Of a DNA stretch of 32,062 nucleotides, positions 1 to 8,882 are shown in pieces; the first letter of the stretch is position 1; each line of letters begins with the position of its first letter. Origin of the DNA: JANOGU01 sp964602115 (lineage in GTDB: Bacteria; Pseudomonadota; Alphaproteobacteria; Rhodobacterales; Rhodobacteraceae); NCBI GenBank assembly GCA_964602115.1, contig CAZRQN010000021.1, forward strand, positions 1-32,062, read 5' to 3'. The notes below the pieces were generated by a model, which saw nothing but the letters and a program-made list of their open reading frames with translations, did not search any database and was not told where the DNA came from. The position numbers and the translations under genes were made by a program.

Positions 1-399
<399 letters not shown>

Positions 400-516
400 C
401 TCGGGTCTCCCGTTGTTGTCGGCGGGTTACAGCGCGGGCGGAGCAAGGGCAAGAACGCGCGCGGCGCTTTGTCTGCCGCACCGCTGGCGACAGACTTCCG
501 CAAAGGAGACCGGCCA

Positions 517-1335
517 ATGAAGCAAGCCTGGACGATCCTGATGCGCGCGGTCCGCGACATCCTCGACAACCCGATCCCCGCCCTGCAGATCTCGGTGCTG
601 CCGATCCTGATCGCGACCTATGTCGGCCAGCACTGGCTGGAACGCGCATTGGCGGCGCAGTTCGGGTTTCTCGGATTCGGCGGCCGCATGGTCTGGTGGA
701 TGTGGGCGCTTGGCTTTGCCGGGACATTCCTGCCGCTGCTGTGGATGGCGGTGGGCTGGCATCGCTTTGTCCTGATGGGCGAACGGCCCTGGCCGATTGC
801 ACCAAGGCTGCACCCCGGAAGCATGCTGGCCTATGCCGGCCGCAGCCTGCTGGTTCTGCTGATGGCCCTGCTGGCCACACTTGTCGCCGTGCTCATTGCA
901 ATGCTCGTCCTGGGCATACTCGGAATGGCGCTTCTGGCATTCGGGATCGACCTGTCCAGCCAATCCGAGCAGCTTTCCGAAATCGCAGGCGGCTTCTTCG
1001 GTACCTATTTCTTCTTGTGGTACAGCCCCTCAGCGGTCGCGGCGGCCTGCGGCCAACGGATCACCCTGCGCCAGGCCGCCCGCCTTGGCGATGCGCAGAC
1101 CGTGCCCATCTTCTGGCTGACGCTGGCGAGCTATGGCATCGTCTGGCTGCTGCAAAGCATCGTCGGCCTGATGGAGATGAACGGCGCAGTGCTTGGCGGC
1201 TATGTGCTGATCTCGAACTGGTTCATGACCCTGTTAAACGTCGGCCTGCTGACCGCACTCCTGGCAGAGGCGAAATGGGGCGCAACCCCGCAGCCACTTT
1301 CGGCGGCTGCAGGGTCGGCGGATTCGCTGGGCTGA
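517..1335 (+). CDS. Multi-pass inner-membrane protein of unknown function
   Basis: A 272-residue protein with about six hydrophobic segments, roughly at residues 20-38, 58-80, 107-142 (long enough for one or two), 158-176, 197-218 and 227-249. The C-terminal tail of about 20 residues is Ala/Ser-rich. I recognise no catalytic motif; the overall shape resembles uncharacterised membrane proteins common in Rhodobacteraceae. The reading frame is open upstream to base 43, but that part lies antisense to argG. The ATG at 517 was chosen because AAGGAGA (503-509) sits at good spacing before it and the hydrophobic pattern starts soon after. It converges on the Gly-rich protein gene, leaving only 18 bp. 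Function cannot be assigned from sequence. Confidence 0.82.
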   Translation: MKQAWTILMRAVRDILDNPIPALQISVLPILIATYVGQHWLERALAAQFGFLGFGGRMVWWMWALGFAGTFLPLLWMAVGWHRFVLMGERPWPIAPRLHPGSMLAYAGRSLLVLLMALLATLVAVLIAMLVLGILGMALLAFGIDLSSQSEQLSEIAGGFFGTYFFLWYSPSAVAAACGQRITLRQAARLGDAQTVPIFWLTLASYGIVWLLQSIVGLMEMNGAVLGGYVLISNWFMTLLNVGLLTALLAEAKWGATPQPLSAAAGSADSLG

Positions 1336-1353
1336 CCGTCAGGCGGGGATCGG

Positions 1354-2448
1354 TCAGCCGCCCTCGGGAAGGATCAGGAGCGGATCTTCGGCGCCATCGG
1401 TGCCGGCATCGGCTTCGTCTTCAGGGAGAGCTTCGTCTCCGCTGTCGTCCGTAGCCTCTTCTTCGCCTTCGACCGCCGCATCGGTGGCGGTCTCGGCGAT
1501 GGCCGCCGCGATCTCGTCGCCGTATTCGGCCAACCGCTCACGCGCGAGGGCGAGCAGGGCATCTGCGTCGCCGTCCTTGTTCCAGGCGCCGACGAAGGCG
1601 TCCTCGGCCGCCGTCACCCCGGCTTCGGCATCGGCAATGGCGGTCTCGGCTGCCGTCACCTCCTCGGCGGTCGGGCGCGGGGTGACGAAGGTGCCATCCT
1701 CGTTCAACCCGCCGGCCGCTTCGATCAGGTCGTTGATCGCCGCGATTTCCTCTTCGGTGAGCGGATCCTCTTCCGTCGCGGTGCCGTCGCCAGGCGTTTC
1801 CTCGCCATCGGCGACAACCTCTTCGCCGGTGGTGCCTTCTTCGGCGGTAGCTTCCTCTTCCAGCGCGGCGACCGCCGCAAGGAATTCATCGACCGAAGCA
1901 AAGCCTGCATCGGCGAGCGCGGTTTCCAGACCCGCATGCGCGGCGTCGAGCTCAAGCACCGGGCCCGATGCTTCCTCCGCAGCGGCAACGGCGGCATCGG
2001 CTACCGCGAGGCCGGCCATCAACCCGACCGGCCCGCTGTTGATCTGGCCGTTGCGGATATGGGCCAGGATGGCGTTGATGCTGGCGTGCATCGCGCCGTT
2101 CATCTTGCCAAGCTCGTTCGGGCGCAGCCCGTCAACGACGTCCTCGGCGGTTGCCTTCACCTTGGTCGCCGGTTTCTTCCCGGTCGTGGTGCCCTTGGCG
2201 GTGGACTTGCCAGCGGATTTCGACTTGCCGCCAGCGGACTCCGATTTCGACTTCTCGGCGGATTTGCCGCCACCGCCGCCGCCGCCGTTGCCCCCGCCAT
2301 TGCCATTTCCGCCGCCGCCACCGCCGCCACCCTTGTCGTTCTTGGCAAAGGCGGCGCCGAATCCCTGGGCATCGACCAGCGGCAGGGCGGGCGAAAGGGT
2401 CAGCGCCGCGACAGCGACGGCACCGGCAAGCAGGACGGAGCGGGACAT
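1354..2448 (-). CDS. Secreted Gly-rich, acidic low-complexity protein
   Basis: A 364-residue protein of unknown function. Residues 1-28 look like a signal peptide (MSRSVLLAGAVAVAALTLSP, then a probable cut near VDAQ). Residues 40-61 are almost pure Gly/Asn, 62-98 are a basic Lys/Ser/Thr linker, and 111-150 form the only conserved-looking block (NELGKMNGAMHA, then NAILAHIRNGQINSGPVG). The remainder is very acidic, rich in Ala, Glu and Asp, and may form helices or coiled coil. The ATG at 2446-2448 is preferred over the longer frame because GGAG lies 6 bp upstream and it gives a clean signal peptide. The Lys-rich to Glu-rich charge switch suggests a surface, envelope-binding or cation-binding role, which is inference only. 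It is divergent from ilvA. Confidence 0.8.
   Translation of the reverse strand: MSRSVLLAGAVAVAALTLSPALPLVDAQGFGAAFAKNDKGGGGGGGGNGNGGGNGGGGGGGKSAEKSKSESAGGKSKSAGKSTAKGTTTGKKPATKVKATAEDVVDGLRPNELGKMNGAMHASINAILAHIRNGQINSGPVGLMAGLAVADAAVAAAEEASGPVLELDAAHAGLETALADAGFASVDEFLAAVAALEEEATAEEGTTGEEVVADGEETPGDGTATEEDPLTEEEIAAINDLIEAAGGLNEDGTFVTPRPTAEEVTAAETAIADAEAGVTAAEDAFVGAWNKDGDADALLALARERLAEYGDEIAAAIAETATDAAVEGEEEATDDSGDEALPEDEADAGTDGAEDPLLILPEGG
2268..2334 (-). repeat. Low-complexity Gly/Asn-coding tract
   Basis: Imperfect CCG/GCC-type trinucleotide runs encode the Gly-rich segment (about residues 38-61) of the secreted protein at 1354-2448. Such tracts are prone to slippage, so length may vary among strains. 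Confidence 0.7.
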
Positions 2449-2619
2449 GGAATTCTCCACAGAATGACGAGCTGCTGACACGATAGCCATCATCCGGTCG
2501 TGAAATAGGCCGAAATGGGGCGATGCGGTGGCGTCCGCCGACGGACGGGCAGCCATTCGGCGGTTTGGCGCTCAGCCAGGCCCCTTGCCCCGGGGCAATC
2601 TTCGCGGCAGGCCTTGCGG

Positions 2620-3858
2620 ATGAGCGATTTCCCCGCCTCCGCCCGCACCGCCGCCGAAGCGCTTCGTGTTCTGTTCGAGCCGACGCCCCTTCAGCGCAAC
2701 GATCATCTCTCCGAGCGTTTCGGCGCCGATATCTGGCTGAAGCGCGAGGATCTCGGGCCGGTGCGCAGCTACAAGCTGCGCGGCGCCTTCACCGCGATGC
2801 GCAAACAGGTACCGGGGGCCGTGCATTTCGTCTGCGCCAGCGCAGGTAACCACGCGCAGGGCATGGCCTATGCCTGCAGGCATTTCGGCGTGCGCGGCAC
2901 CGTCTTCATGCCGGTCACCACTCCGAGGCAGAAGATCGACAAGACCCGTGTCTTTGGGGGCACCTCGGTCGAGATCGTGCTGACCGGCGACTATTTCGAC
3001 CAGACGCTTGCCGCCGCCCAGGCCTTCTGCGCCGGCAACGGCGCCCAGTTCCTGCCGCCCTTCGACGATCCCGATGTGATCGAGGGCCAGGCCACGGTGG
3101 CGGTCGAGCTGCTCGACCAGCTCGGCCGCGCGCCGGATCTCGTGGTCCTGCCGGTGGGCGGCGGGGGCCTGTCTGCCGGGGTTACGCGCTATCTGCGCGA
3201 GGCCGCGCCGGCTGCGGACTTCCGGTTTGTCGAGCCGCTGGGCGGCGCCAGCCTGCGGGCGGCGCTGCTGTCCGGAGGTCCGGTCTCTCTTTCCAAGGTG
3301 AACAGCTTCGTGGATGGCGCCGCCGTGGCGCGGATCGGCGCGCTTCCCTACGAATTCCTGCGCTGGGTCGATCCCGCGCATGTCCTGCTTGCGCCCGAGG
3401 ACCGGATCTGCGGCACGATGCTTGAGATGCTGAACCATGAGGGCATCGTACTGGAGCCGGCCGGCGCCCTCTCGGTGGACGTGCTGCCGGAACTGGCGCC
3501 GCTGATCGCTGGAAAGACGGTGGTCTGCGTGACCTCCGGAGGGAATTTCGATTTCGAGCGGCTGCCAGAGGTCCGGGAGCGGGCCCAGCGATTCGCCGGC
3601 CGCAAGAAGTACTTCGTGCTGCGCATGCCGCAGCGCCCGGGTGCGCTGCGCGAGTTCCTGACGATGCTGGGGCCGGATGACGACATTGCCCGCTTCGAAT
3701 ATCTGAAGAAGTCGGCGCGGAACTTCGGATCGGTGCTGATCGGGATCGAGACCGGCGCAGCGGAGAATTTCGTCACCCTCTTTGAGCGGTTGGACGCGGC
3801 GGGGATGGTCTATCGCGACATCACCGGTGACGAGACCCTGGCGGAATTCCTCATCTGA
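2620..3858 (+). CDS. ilvA: Threonine dehydratase (threonine ammonia-lyase), short form
   Basis: PLP enzyme that deaminates threonine to 2-oxobutanoate, the first step toward isoleucine. In the 412-residue product the PLP lysine is K52 in SYKLRGA (residues 50-56), the substrate loop SAGNHAQG is at 74-81, and the phosphate-binding Gly loop GGGGL is at 180-184. The last roughly 90 residues (from RKKYFVLRMPQRPGALREF) form a single ACT-like regulatory domain, fitting the short bacterial IlvA type rather than the 514-residue E. coli enzyme with two such domains. The frame is open upstream to 2515, but the ATG at 2620 gives a family-like N terminus; its ribosome site is weak. It converges on the Hpt gene. 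Feedback control by isoleucine is expected from the family, not shown here. Confidence 0.95.
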   Translation: MSDFPASARTAAEALRVLFEPTPLQRNDHLSERFGADIWLKREDLGPVRSYKLRGAFTAMRKQVPGAVHFVCASAGNHAQGMAYACRHFGVRGTVFMPVTTPRQKIDKTRVFGGTSVEIVLTGDYFDQTLAAAQAFCAGNGAQFLPPFDDPDVIEGQATVAVELLDQLGRAPDLVVLPVGGGGLSAGVTRYLREAAPAADFRFVEPLGGASLRAALLSGGPVSLSKVNSFVDGAAVARIGALPYEFLRWVDPAHVLLAPEDRICGTMLEMLNHEGIVLEPAGALSVDVLPELAPLIAGKTVVCVTSGGNFDFERLPEVRERAQRFAGRKKYFVLRMPQRPGALREFLTMLGPDDDIARFEYLKKSARNFGSVLIGIETGAAENFVTLFERLDAAGMVYRDITGDETLAEFLI

Positions 3859-3863
3859 GCCAT

Positions 3864-3878
3864 GCGCCCGCCGGGCGC
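3864..3878. terminator. Short GC hairpin between convergent genes
   Basis: GCGCCC-GCC-GGGCGC forms a 6-bp perfect stem in the 20-bp gap between the ends of ilvA and the Hpt gene. No T-run follows on either strand, so it is only a possible weak bidirectional terminator. Confidence 0.3.
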
Positions 3879-4211
3879 TCAGGCGGCGGATCGTTGCCGT
3901 GCGCCGCCCCTGAACGCCGCCTTCGACAGCCGGTAGCATGCGACGATGACGGTGAGATCCACCGTTTCGGCCTGACCGGCCGCCGCAGCCTTCTCCCCGG
4001 CCTGACAAAGGGCGGCAAGTTCGGAAAGGCCGAGGTTCAGGGCACTGCCCTTGAGGAAATGCAGGACCGCCTCGACCGGCAGGTCGCCATCCGCGCCCGA
4101 TAGCCGGACAGCCGCATCATCCGCCTCCTCGAAGAACAGCGCGACCACCTCATCGAAATCCTCCGCGCCGATTTCGGCGCGCAATTCCTCCACGCGCGAC
4201 CAGTCGATCAT
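3879..4211 (-). CDS. Stand-alone histidine phosphotransfer (Hpt) protein
   Basis: A 110-residue single-domain phosphotransfer protein. The segment HFLKGSALNLGL matches the Hpt active-site helix (HxxKGS with Gly a few residues on), so the His is the likely phospho-acceptor. The rest is an all-helical Hpt bundle; no kinase or receiver domain is attached. ATG at 4209-4211 (MIDWSRVEELR) was chosen because AGGGG lies 8 bp upstream; a GTG 9 bp earlier at 4220 would add three residues but sits directly on the SD. It is divergent, with a 132-bp gap, from a receiver-SpoIIE phosphatase. A phosphorelay in which this Hpt feeds that receiver is a reasonable inference. It is not ChpT, which is larger and dimeric. 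Confidence 0.88.
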   Translation of the reverse strand: MIDWSRVEELRAEIGAEDFDEVVALFFEEADDAAVRLSGADGDLPVEAVLHFLKGSALNLGLSELAALCQAGEKAAAAGQAETVDLTVIVACYRLSKAAFRGGARQRSAA

Positions 4212-4343
4212 GACCGACACCCCTACCCGTTACGTCACACCCCTGCCCAGTCTGGACAGCCCCGCTTAACCGAAGATGACCGCCACAGCGGCGAACACCG
4301 GCAATTTGAGTCTTTACCGCCGGTTAGGGCGCGGCGGGCAGAG

Positions 4344-5657
4344 TTGTGCGCCAAGGTCGTCTGCGGAGCCACGTTGCACATCACCTCATCAGTTTTCACG
4401 GCGCCAGCGGCTGCCCGGGGCTTGCGGCATGTGCTTGTCGTTGATGACAGCCGCGCCCAGCGCCGGGTTCTGGTCCTGACCCTGGAGCGGGCCGGCTACC
4501 GGGTGTCGGAGGCCGGTTCGGCCGAGGAAGGTCTCGCGCTCTGCCGGCGGACGGAATTCGACATCGTCATCAGCGACTGGATGATGCCGGGGATGACCGG
4601 AGTGGAATTCTGCCGTGCATTCCGCGCCCTGCCGCGTGAAACCTACGGCTGTTTCATCCTCCTCACCTCGAAATCGGAGAAGACCGAGGTGGCCGACGGG
4701 CTCGACGCGGGGGCGGACGACTTCCTCGCCAAGCCGGTCAATCCGGATGAGCTGCGGGCACGCCTGCGCGCCGGCGAGCGGATCATCGGCATGCAGAGCG
4801 AGCTTCTGCGCAAGAACGCGCTGGTGGGCGAGGCTTTTGCCCAGTTGCAGGAGGTCTATGATTCGCTCGACCGCGACCTGATCGAGGCGCGGAAGGTCCA
4901 GCAGACGCTGGTGCGCGACCGTCACCGCGACCTGCCGCAGGGTCAGGTGACCCTGCTCCTGCGGCCATCGGGCCATGTCGGCGGCGATCTCGTAGGCTCC
5001 TTCGACATCGGGGCGGACCGTCTCGCGCTGTTTTCGGTCGATGTCTCCGGCCATGGCGTCGCTTCGGCGATGATGACCGCGCGCCTGTCCGGCCTGCTTT
5101 CCGCCGCCGCGCCGGAGCGCAACCTCGCCCTGTCCGGGCGCAGCGCGAACGGGTCAGGCGGCTGGCCGCCGGAAGTCGTCGCCGGTCGTTTCAACCGGAT
5201 GATGCTGGAGGAGTTCCAGGTCGATCTCTATTTCACCATGGCCTATGCCGAGGTGGATCTGCGCAGCGGCCATGTCCGACTGGTTCAGGCCGGCCATCCC
5301 CATCCTCTGGTCCTGCGCGCCTCGGGCGGGATCGAGGTGCTGGGCAACGGCGGGCTGCCGATCGGGCTGATCCCGGATGCCGGCTATGAAGGCACGGAAA
5401 CACGGCTCCTCCCGGGCGACCGGCTGCTTCTGCTGTCCGACGGCGTGACCGAATGCGCCGCCCCGGACGGCAGCGAATTCGGCGGCGAGATGCTGCTGCG
5501 CTTTCTTGCCGATCACGCGCATCTGCCGAATCCGGCGCTTCTGGAGGCGCTGTCCTGGTCGCTGGCCGACCACAGCGGGCTGAGCGTGTTTCAGGACGAT
5601 GTCTCCGGCGTGGTCTTTGCCTATGACCCGGCGGCTTCGCTCACGCTCCCGCAATGA
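4344..5657 (+). CDS. Response regulator with SpoIIE/PP2C phosphatase output (RbaY-like)
   Basis: A 437-residue protein. Residues about 28-145 are a receiver domain with acidic pocket DD (34-35), phospho-acceptor D78 in ISDWMMPGMTG, T108 and K130. Residues 150-195 are a probable helical linker. The rest is a SpoIIE-type PP2C phosphatase with metal-binding motifs GGDLVG (213-218), DVSGHG (233-238) and LLSDGVTE near the C terminus. Phosphatases of this type dephosphorylate a STAS anti-anti-sigma protein in partner-switching systems. RbaY of Rhodobacter capsulatus, which influences gene transfer agent production, has this architecture. No STAS or anti-sigma gene is in the window. The start is uncertain: GTG 4344 is used, but TTG 4422 or GTG 4431 would begin right at the receiver. 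The last 17 bp overlap the convergent Nudix gene. Confidence 0.9.
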   Translation: MCAKVVCGATLHITSSVFTAPAAARGLRHVLVVDDSRAQRRVLVLTLERAGYRVSEAGSAEEGLALCRRTEFDIVISDWMMPGMTGVEFCRAFRALPRETYGCFILLTSKSEKTEVADGLDAGADDFLAKPVNPDELRARLRAGERIIGMQSELLRKNALVGEAFAQLQEVYDSLDRDLIEARKVQQTLVRDRHRDLPQGQVTLLLRPSGHVGGDLVGSFDIGADRLALFSVDVSGHGVASAMMTARLSGLLSAAAPERNLALSGRSANGSGGWPPEVVAGRFNRMMLEEFQVDLYFTMAYAEVDLRSGHVRLVQAGHPHPLVLRASGGIEVLGNGGLPIGLIPDAGYEGTETRLLPGDRLLLLSDGVTECAAPDGSEFGGEMLLRFLADHAHLPNPALLEALSWSLADHSGLSVFQDDVSGVVFAYDPAASLTLPQ

Positions 5658-6081
5658 ACCGCCGCAGCATGGCCCGGTCGCCGATGGTGCCAAGGAGATT
5701 GACTGCATCCTCGGCCGGCAGCCACATCGCGGTGTGTCCCGGTTCGCTCGGCGGTCCGAAACGACGGATCGGCCGGGCGACATAGATGGTGCAGACCTTT
5801 TCCGCCCACAGGTCGTAGTCCGGCATGTAGGTGAACCGGCGGAAGGCTCCGATCCGCCGGGGCAGGCCGATGATCCAGCCGGTCTCTTCCCGGACCTCGC
5901 GATGCAGGGCGGCAATCGGCTGCTCGCCCGGATCAATGCCCCCGCCGGGAAGCTGCACCTCAGGAATCGGCTCGGCCTGATGGGTGACGAGGATCGAACC
6001 GCCGCGCGGCAGGATCGCATAGACACCCGGCCGCCGCCGGTAGGTTTGGCCCTCACGGACCGGCTCGCCATAGCGCCGCAA
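5641..6081 (-). CDS. Nudix hydrolase
   Basis: A 146-residue pyrophosphohydrolase of unknown substrate. The complete Nudix box is at residues 47-69: a Gly, five residues, E53, seven residues, then REVREETGW, which supplies the metal ligands. The small size and single domain fit the MutT/NTP-cleaning and ADP-ribose-type families, but the box does not reveal the substrate. The start appears to be TTG at 6079-6081, supported by AAGGGGGCG about 6 bp upstream; there is no in-frame ATG before the domain. It ends 17 bp inside the end of the receiver-phosphatase gene (convergent) and is divergent from hslO. Confidence 0.88.
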   Translation of the reverse strand: MRRYGEPVREGQTYRRRPGVYAILPRGGSILVTHQAEPIPEVQLPGGGIDPGEQPIAALHREVREETGWIIGLPRRIGAFRRFTYMPDYDLWAEKVCTIYVARPIRRFGPPSEPGHTAMWLPAEDAVNLLGTIGDRAMLRRFIAGA

Positions 6082-6171
6082 GGAACCGCCCCCTTCCGCT
6101 TGGCGTCCGTTTTGCCTACATGGGCGCGGAATGCCAAGGGATGAAGCCTAGGGAAACCTCAAGGAATGGCG

Positions 6172-7164
6172 ATGACCAGACCCAGCCAGATCGCCTGGGA
6201 CGACAGCGTCCTGCCGTTCCAGCTCGACCTGTCCGACATCCGTGGCCGGGTTGCACGGCTGGACATGACCCTGGCGCATGTGCTGCGCCAGCACCACTAT
6301 CCGCTGGGGATCGAGACGCTGGTGGCCGAAGCGGCGCTGCTGACCGTGCTGATCGGGCAGGCGATCAAGCTGCGGTGGAAACTGTCACTTCAGGTGCGCG
6401 GCAGAGGACCGGTGCGGATCATCGCGACCGACTATTACGCCCCCACCGACGACGGCGAGCCGGCCCGCGTCCGCGGCTATGCGAGCTTCGATGCCGAACG
6501 ATTCGACCCGGACATGGATGCCTTTGCCCAATTCGGGGAAGGTTACCTCGCGCTGATGATTGATCAGGGCGAGGGGACGGTGCCCTATTCCGGCATCACG
6601 CCGCTGGCCGGCGGATCGCTGACCGCCTGCGCCGAGACCTATTTCGCCCAGTCCGAGCAGATCCCCACCCGCTTTGCCCTGTCCTTCGGGCGCCTGCCGA
6701 ACGGCAGCGGCACCGAGGAGTGGCGGGGTGGCGGGGTGATGCTCCAGCACATGACCCGGCAGGGCGGCGTGGCCGCTTCCGGCGGGTCGGGGCCGGGCGG
6801 GGTTCTGGCGCATACCGACATCCTGTCCGGCGAGGCCGGAGAGAACTGGACCCGCGCCAACCTCCTTCTCGACACAGCCGAGGATTTCGAACTGATCGGC
6901 CCCGATGTGGCGCCCACCGATCTTCTCCTGCGGCTGTTTCACGAGGAAGGCCCGCGCGTCTTCGATGCCCTTCCCGTGCGCTTCGGTTGCTCCTGCTCCG
7001 AAGCCAAGGTGCGCCAGTCCCTGTCGATCTATTCGGCCCGCGACATCGCCACCATGACCACGCCCGATGGCCGGGTGACGGCCGACTGCCAGTTCTGCGG
7101 CGCGCATTACGATCTCGATCCGCGCACCGTCGGGTTCGAGGCGGTGTCGGCCGATGGCGGCTGA
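6172..7164 (+). CDS. hslO: Hsp33 redox-regulated chaperone
   Basis: Cytoplasmic holdase chaperone switched on by oxidation. In the 330-residue product the C-terminal zinc/redox switch is intact: C273 and C275 (CSC) and C306 and C309 (CQFC), the four cysteines that bind zinc in the reduced, inactive state. The N-terminal domain contains family sequence such as GYLALMIDQGEG and PYSGITPLAG. An ATG at 6166 is also in frame, but AAGGA at 6161-6165 touches it; the same SD is 6 bp from the ATG at 6172, so that start is preferred. Its end overlaps the next gene by 11 bp, indicating co-translation with the CoA-type Nudix and cca genes. Confidence 0.95.
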   Translation: MTRPSQIAWDDSVLPFQLDLSDIRGRVARLDMTLAHVLRQHHYPLGIETLVAEAALLTVLIGQAIKLRWKLSLQVRGRGPVRIIATDYYAPTDDGEPARVRGYASFDAERFDPDMDAFAQFGEGYLALMIDQGEGTVPYSGITPLAGGSLTACAETYFAQSEQIPTRFALSFGRLPNGSGTEEWRGGGVMLQHMTRQGGVAASGGSGPGGVLAHTDILSGEAGENWTRANLLLDTAEDFELIGPDVAPTDLLLRLFHEEGPRVFDALPVRFGCSCSEAKVRQSLSIYSARDIATMTTPDGRVTADCQFCGAHYDLDPRTVGFEAVSADGG

Positions 7165-7732
7165 TCGGCTCCGCGCTGCCCTGTCCCGGCCGGCGCGGCC
7201 TTCGTCCGACTATGACCTGAATCCCGGCATCGCCCTGCCGCCGAGCCGCAAGCTGCGCCCCGCCGCCGTCCTGATTGCGGTTCAGGGGGAAGAGGTTCTG
7301 CTGACCAAGCGCGCCTCGGGGCTGAAACATCATCCCGGCCAGGTGGCCTTTCCCGGCGGCAAGGTCGATGCGGCGGACGGCTCGCCGGAGGCGGCGGCCC
7401 TGCGGGAGGCCGAGGAGGAAATCGGTCTTCCCCCGGCGGCGGTCGAAGTCCTCGGCCGGCTTCCGGCGCATGAAACCGTCACAGGCTTCTCCGTCGTGCC
7501 GGTTCTTGCCCTCGTGACCCGGCCCTTCACACTGCGGCCGGAAGCCGGTGAGGTCGATGAGGTCTTTTCCGTGCCGCTCGCCTATCTGGCGCAGGCGGAA
7601 AGCTACCGGATCGAGGGCCGCATCTGGCGCGGCGAGATGCGGCGCTACTATGTCGCCCCCTGGGGCCCGCATTACATCTGGGGCGCAACCGCCCGCATCC
7701 TGCGGGCGCTCGCCGACCGGCTGGCACCATGA
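7154..7732 (+). CDS. CoA pyrophosphatase-type Nudix hydrolase (NudL-like)
   Basis: A 192-residue enzyme probably cleaving coenzyme A or its derivatives to phosphopantetheine and 3',5'-ADP. The signature preceding the Nudix box, LTKRASGLKHHPGQVAFPGG (residues 50-69), is specific to the CoA-type (UPF0035) subgroup, followed by the box core LREAEEEIGL (83-92). The start ATG at 7154 lies inside hslO (11-bp overlap), and the stop overlaps the cca start as ATGA (7729-7732), so the three genes form an operon with translational coupling. Substrate is inferred from the subgroup; some members prefer other nucleotides. Confidence 0.92.
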   Translation: MAADRLRAALSRPARPSSDYDLNPGIALPPSRKLRPAAVLIAVQGEEVLLTKRASGLKHHPGQVAFPGGKVDAADGSPEAAALREAEEEIGLPPAAVEVLGRLPAHETVTGFSVVPVLALVTRPFTLRPEAGEVDEVFSVPLAYLAQAESYRIEGRIWRGEMRRYYVAPWGPHYIWGATARILRALADRLAP

Positions 7733-8874
7733 GGATCGCCGGTCCCTGGCTTGACGATCCGGGCACGCAGGCCGTGCTTCGCCTGCTGACGGGCCACGGC
7801 CACCAGGCCATGGGCGTTGGCGGCTGCGTACGCAACGCGCTTCTGGGAAGGCCGGTCCAGGACGTTGACATCGCCACCGACGCCCTGCCGGAACGGGTGC
7901 TGCAGCTGGCAAGGACGGCTGGCATCAAGGCGGTTCCCACCGGGATCGAGCATGGCACCGTGACGCTGGTTTCCCATGGCCGAGCGCTGGAAGTGACGAC
8001 CTTCCGCCAGGACATAGAAACTTTCGGCCGCCATGCCACCGTGGCTTTCTCCGCCTCGGTCGCCGAGGATGCGGCGCGGCGCGATTTCACCATGAACGCG
8101 CTTTACGTCACGGCCGATGGCGAACTGGTCGATCCGCTCGGCGGCCTGCCGGACCTGCGCGCCCGGCGTGTCCGGTTCGTCGGCGTGGCGGAGGCCCGCA
8201 TCCGCGAGGACTACCTGCGCATCCTGCGCTTCTTCCGCTTTCATGCCTGGTATGGCAGCGACGGGATCGATGCCGAGGGCCTTGCCGCCTGTGCCGCCCT
8301 GGCCGAGGGGGTGGATAGCCTCTCGCGTGAGCGGGTAGGGGCCGAGATGCGCAAGCTTCTTGCCGCGCCGGACCCGGCACCCGCTGTCGCGGCGATGGCG
8401 GCGGCGGGGGTTCTCGCCCGTATCCTGCCCGGCGCCGATCCCCGCCCGCTGGCGCCCCTCGTCCATCTCGAAGCGGCACGGTCGCCGAGCTGGCTGCGCC
8501 GCCTGTCGGCCATCGGCGGGACCGGGGCCGAGGCGCTGCGCCTGTCTCGGGATGAGGCGCGGGGGCTGGCGGCGCGGGCAGATGCCCTTGCGGAGGGTGG
8601 CACGCCCGGTGCCCTGGGCTATCGTTTCGGCGCCGAGGTGGCGGCGGATGCGGTTCTGCTTCGCGCCGCGTTCGGGGCGCAGCCTCCGGAAGAAGGCTGG
8701 GAGCAGGCCGTCCGGCAGGGCGCGGCGGAAGTCTTCCCGCTTGCGGCGGCCGATCTCATGCCGGACCTCGCAGGCCCGGCTCTCGGCTCGGCGCTGCGGG
8801 CCGCCGAGACGCGGTGGGTGGCCTCCGGCTTTCGCCTGACGAAGGATGAGCTCCTCGCCGGCCTGCGCGGTTAG
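7729..8874 (+). CDS. cca: CCA tRNA nucleotidyltransferase
   Basis: Adds or repairs the 3' CCA end of tRNAs; class II polymerase-beta-like fold. In the 381-residue protein the head has the GG loop in GVGGCVRN (29-36) and catalytic aspartates D45 and D47 in QDVDIATDALPE. RRDFTMNAL and the EDYLRILRFFRFH block are the conserved neck motifs that read nucleotide and tRNA. The C-terminal third is more divergent and Ala-rich, as is usual in alphaproteobacterial members. Poly(A) polymerase (PcnB) is related, but the length and the EDxxRxxR motif fit a CCA-adding enzyme. It is coupled by a 4-bp overlap to the Nudix gene and converges on ynjD with an 8-bp gap. Confidence 0.93.
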   Translation: MRIAGPWLDDPGTQAVLRLLTGHGHQAMGVGGCVRNALLGRPVQDVDIATDALPERVLQLARTAGIKAVPTGIEHGTVTLVSHGRALEVTTFRQDIETFGRHATVAFSASVAEDAARRDFTMNALYVTADGELVDPLGGLPDLRARRVRFVGVAEARIREDYLRILRFFRFHAWYGSDGIDAEGLAACAALAEGVDSLSRERVGAEMRKLLAAPDPAPAVAAMAAAGVLARILPGADPRPLAPLVHLEAARSPSWLRRLSAIGGTGAEALRLSRDEARGLAARADALAEGGTPGALGYRFGAEVAADAVLLRAAFGAQPPEEGWEQAVRQGAAEVFPLAAADLMPDLAGPALGSALRAAETRWVASGFRLTKDELLAGLRG

Positions 8875-8882
8875 CCAGCGGA

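Noticed and set aside
4212..4343. CtrA-binding sites in the Hpt/phosphatase gap
   Set aside because: One TTAACC-like half-site is present (near 4266) but no second half at the required spacing.
5154..6137. 327-codon minus-strand frame across the phosphatase and Nudix genes
   Set aside because: Overlaps two genes with intact catalytic motifs; the product has no domain.
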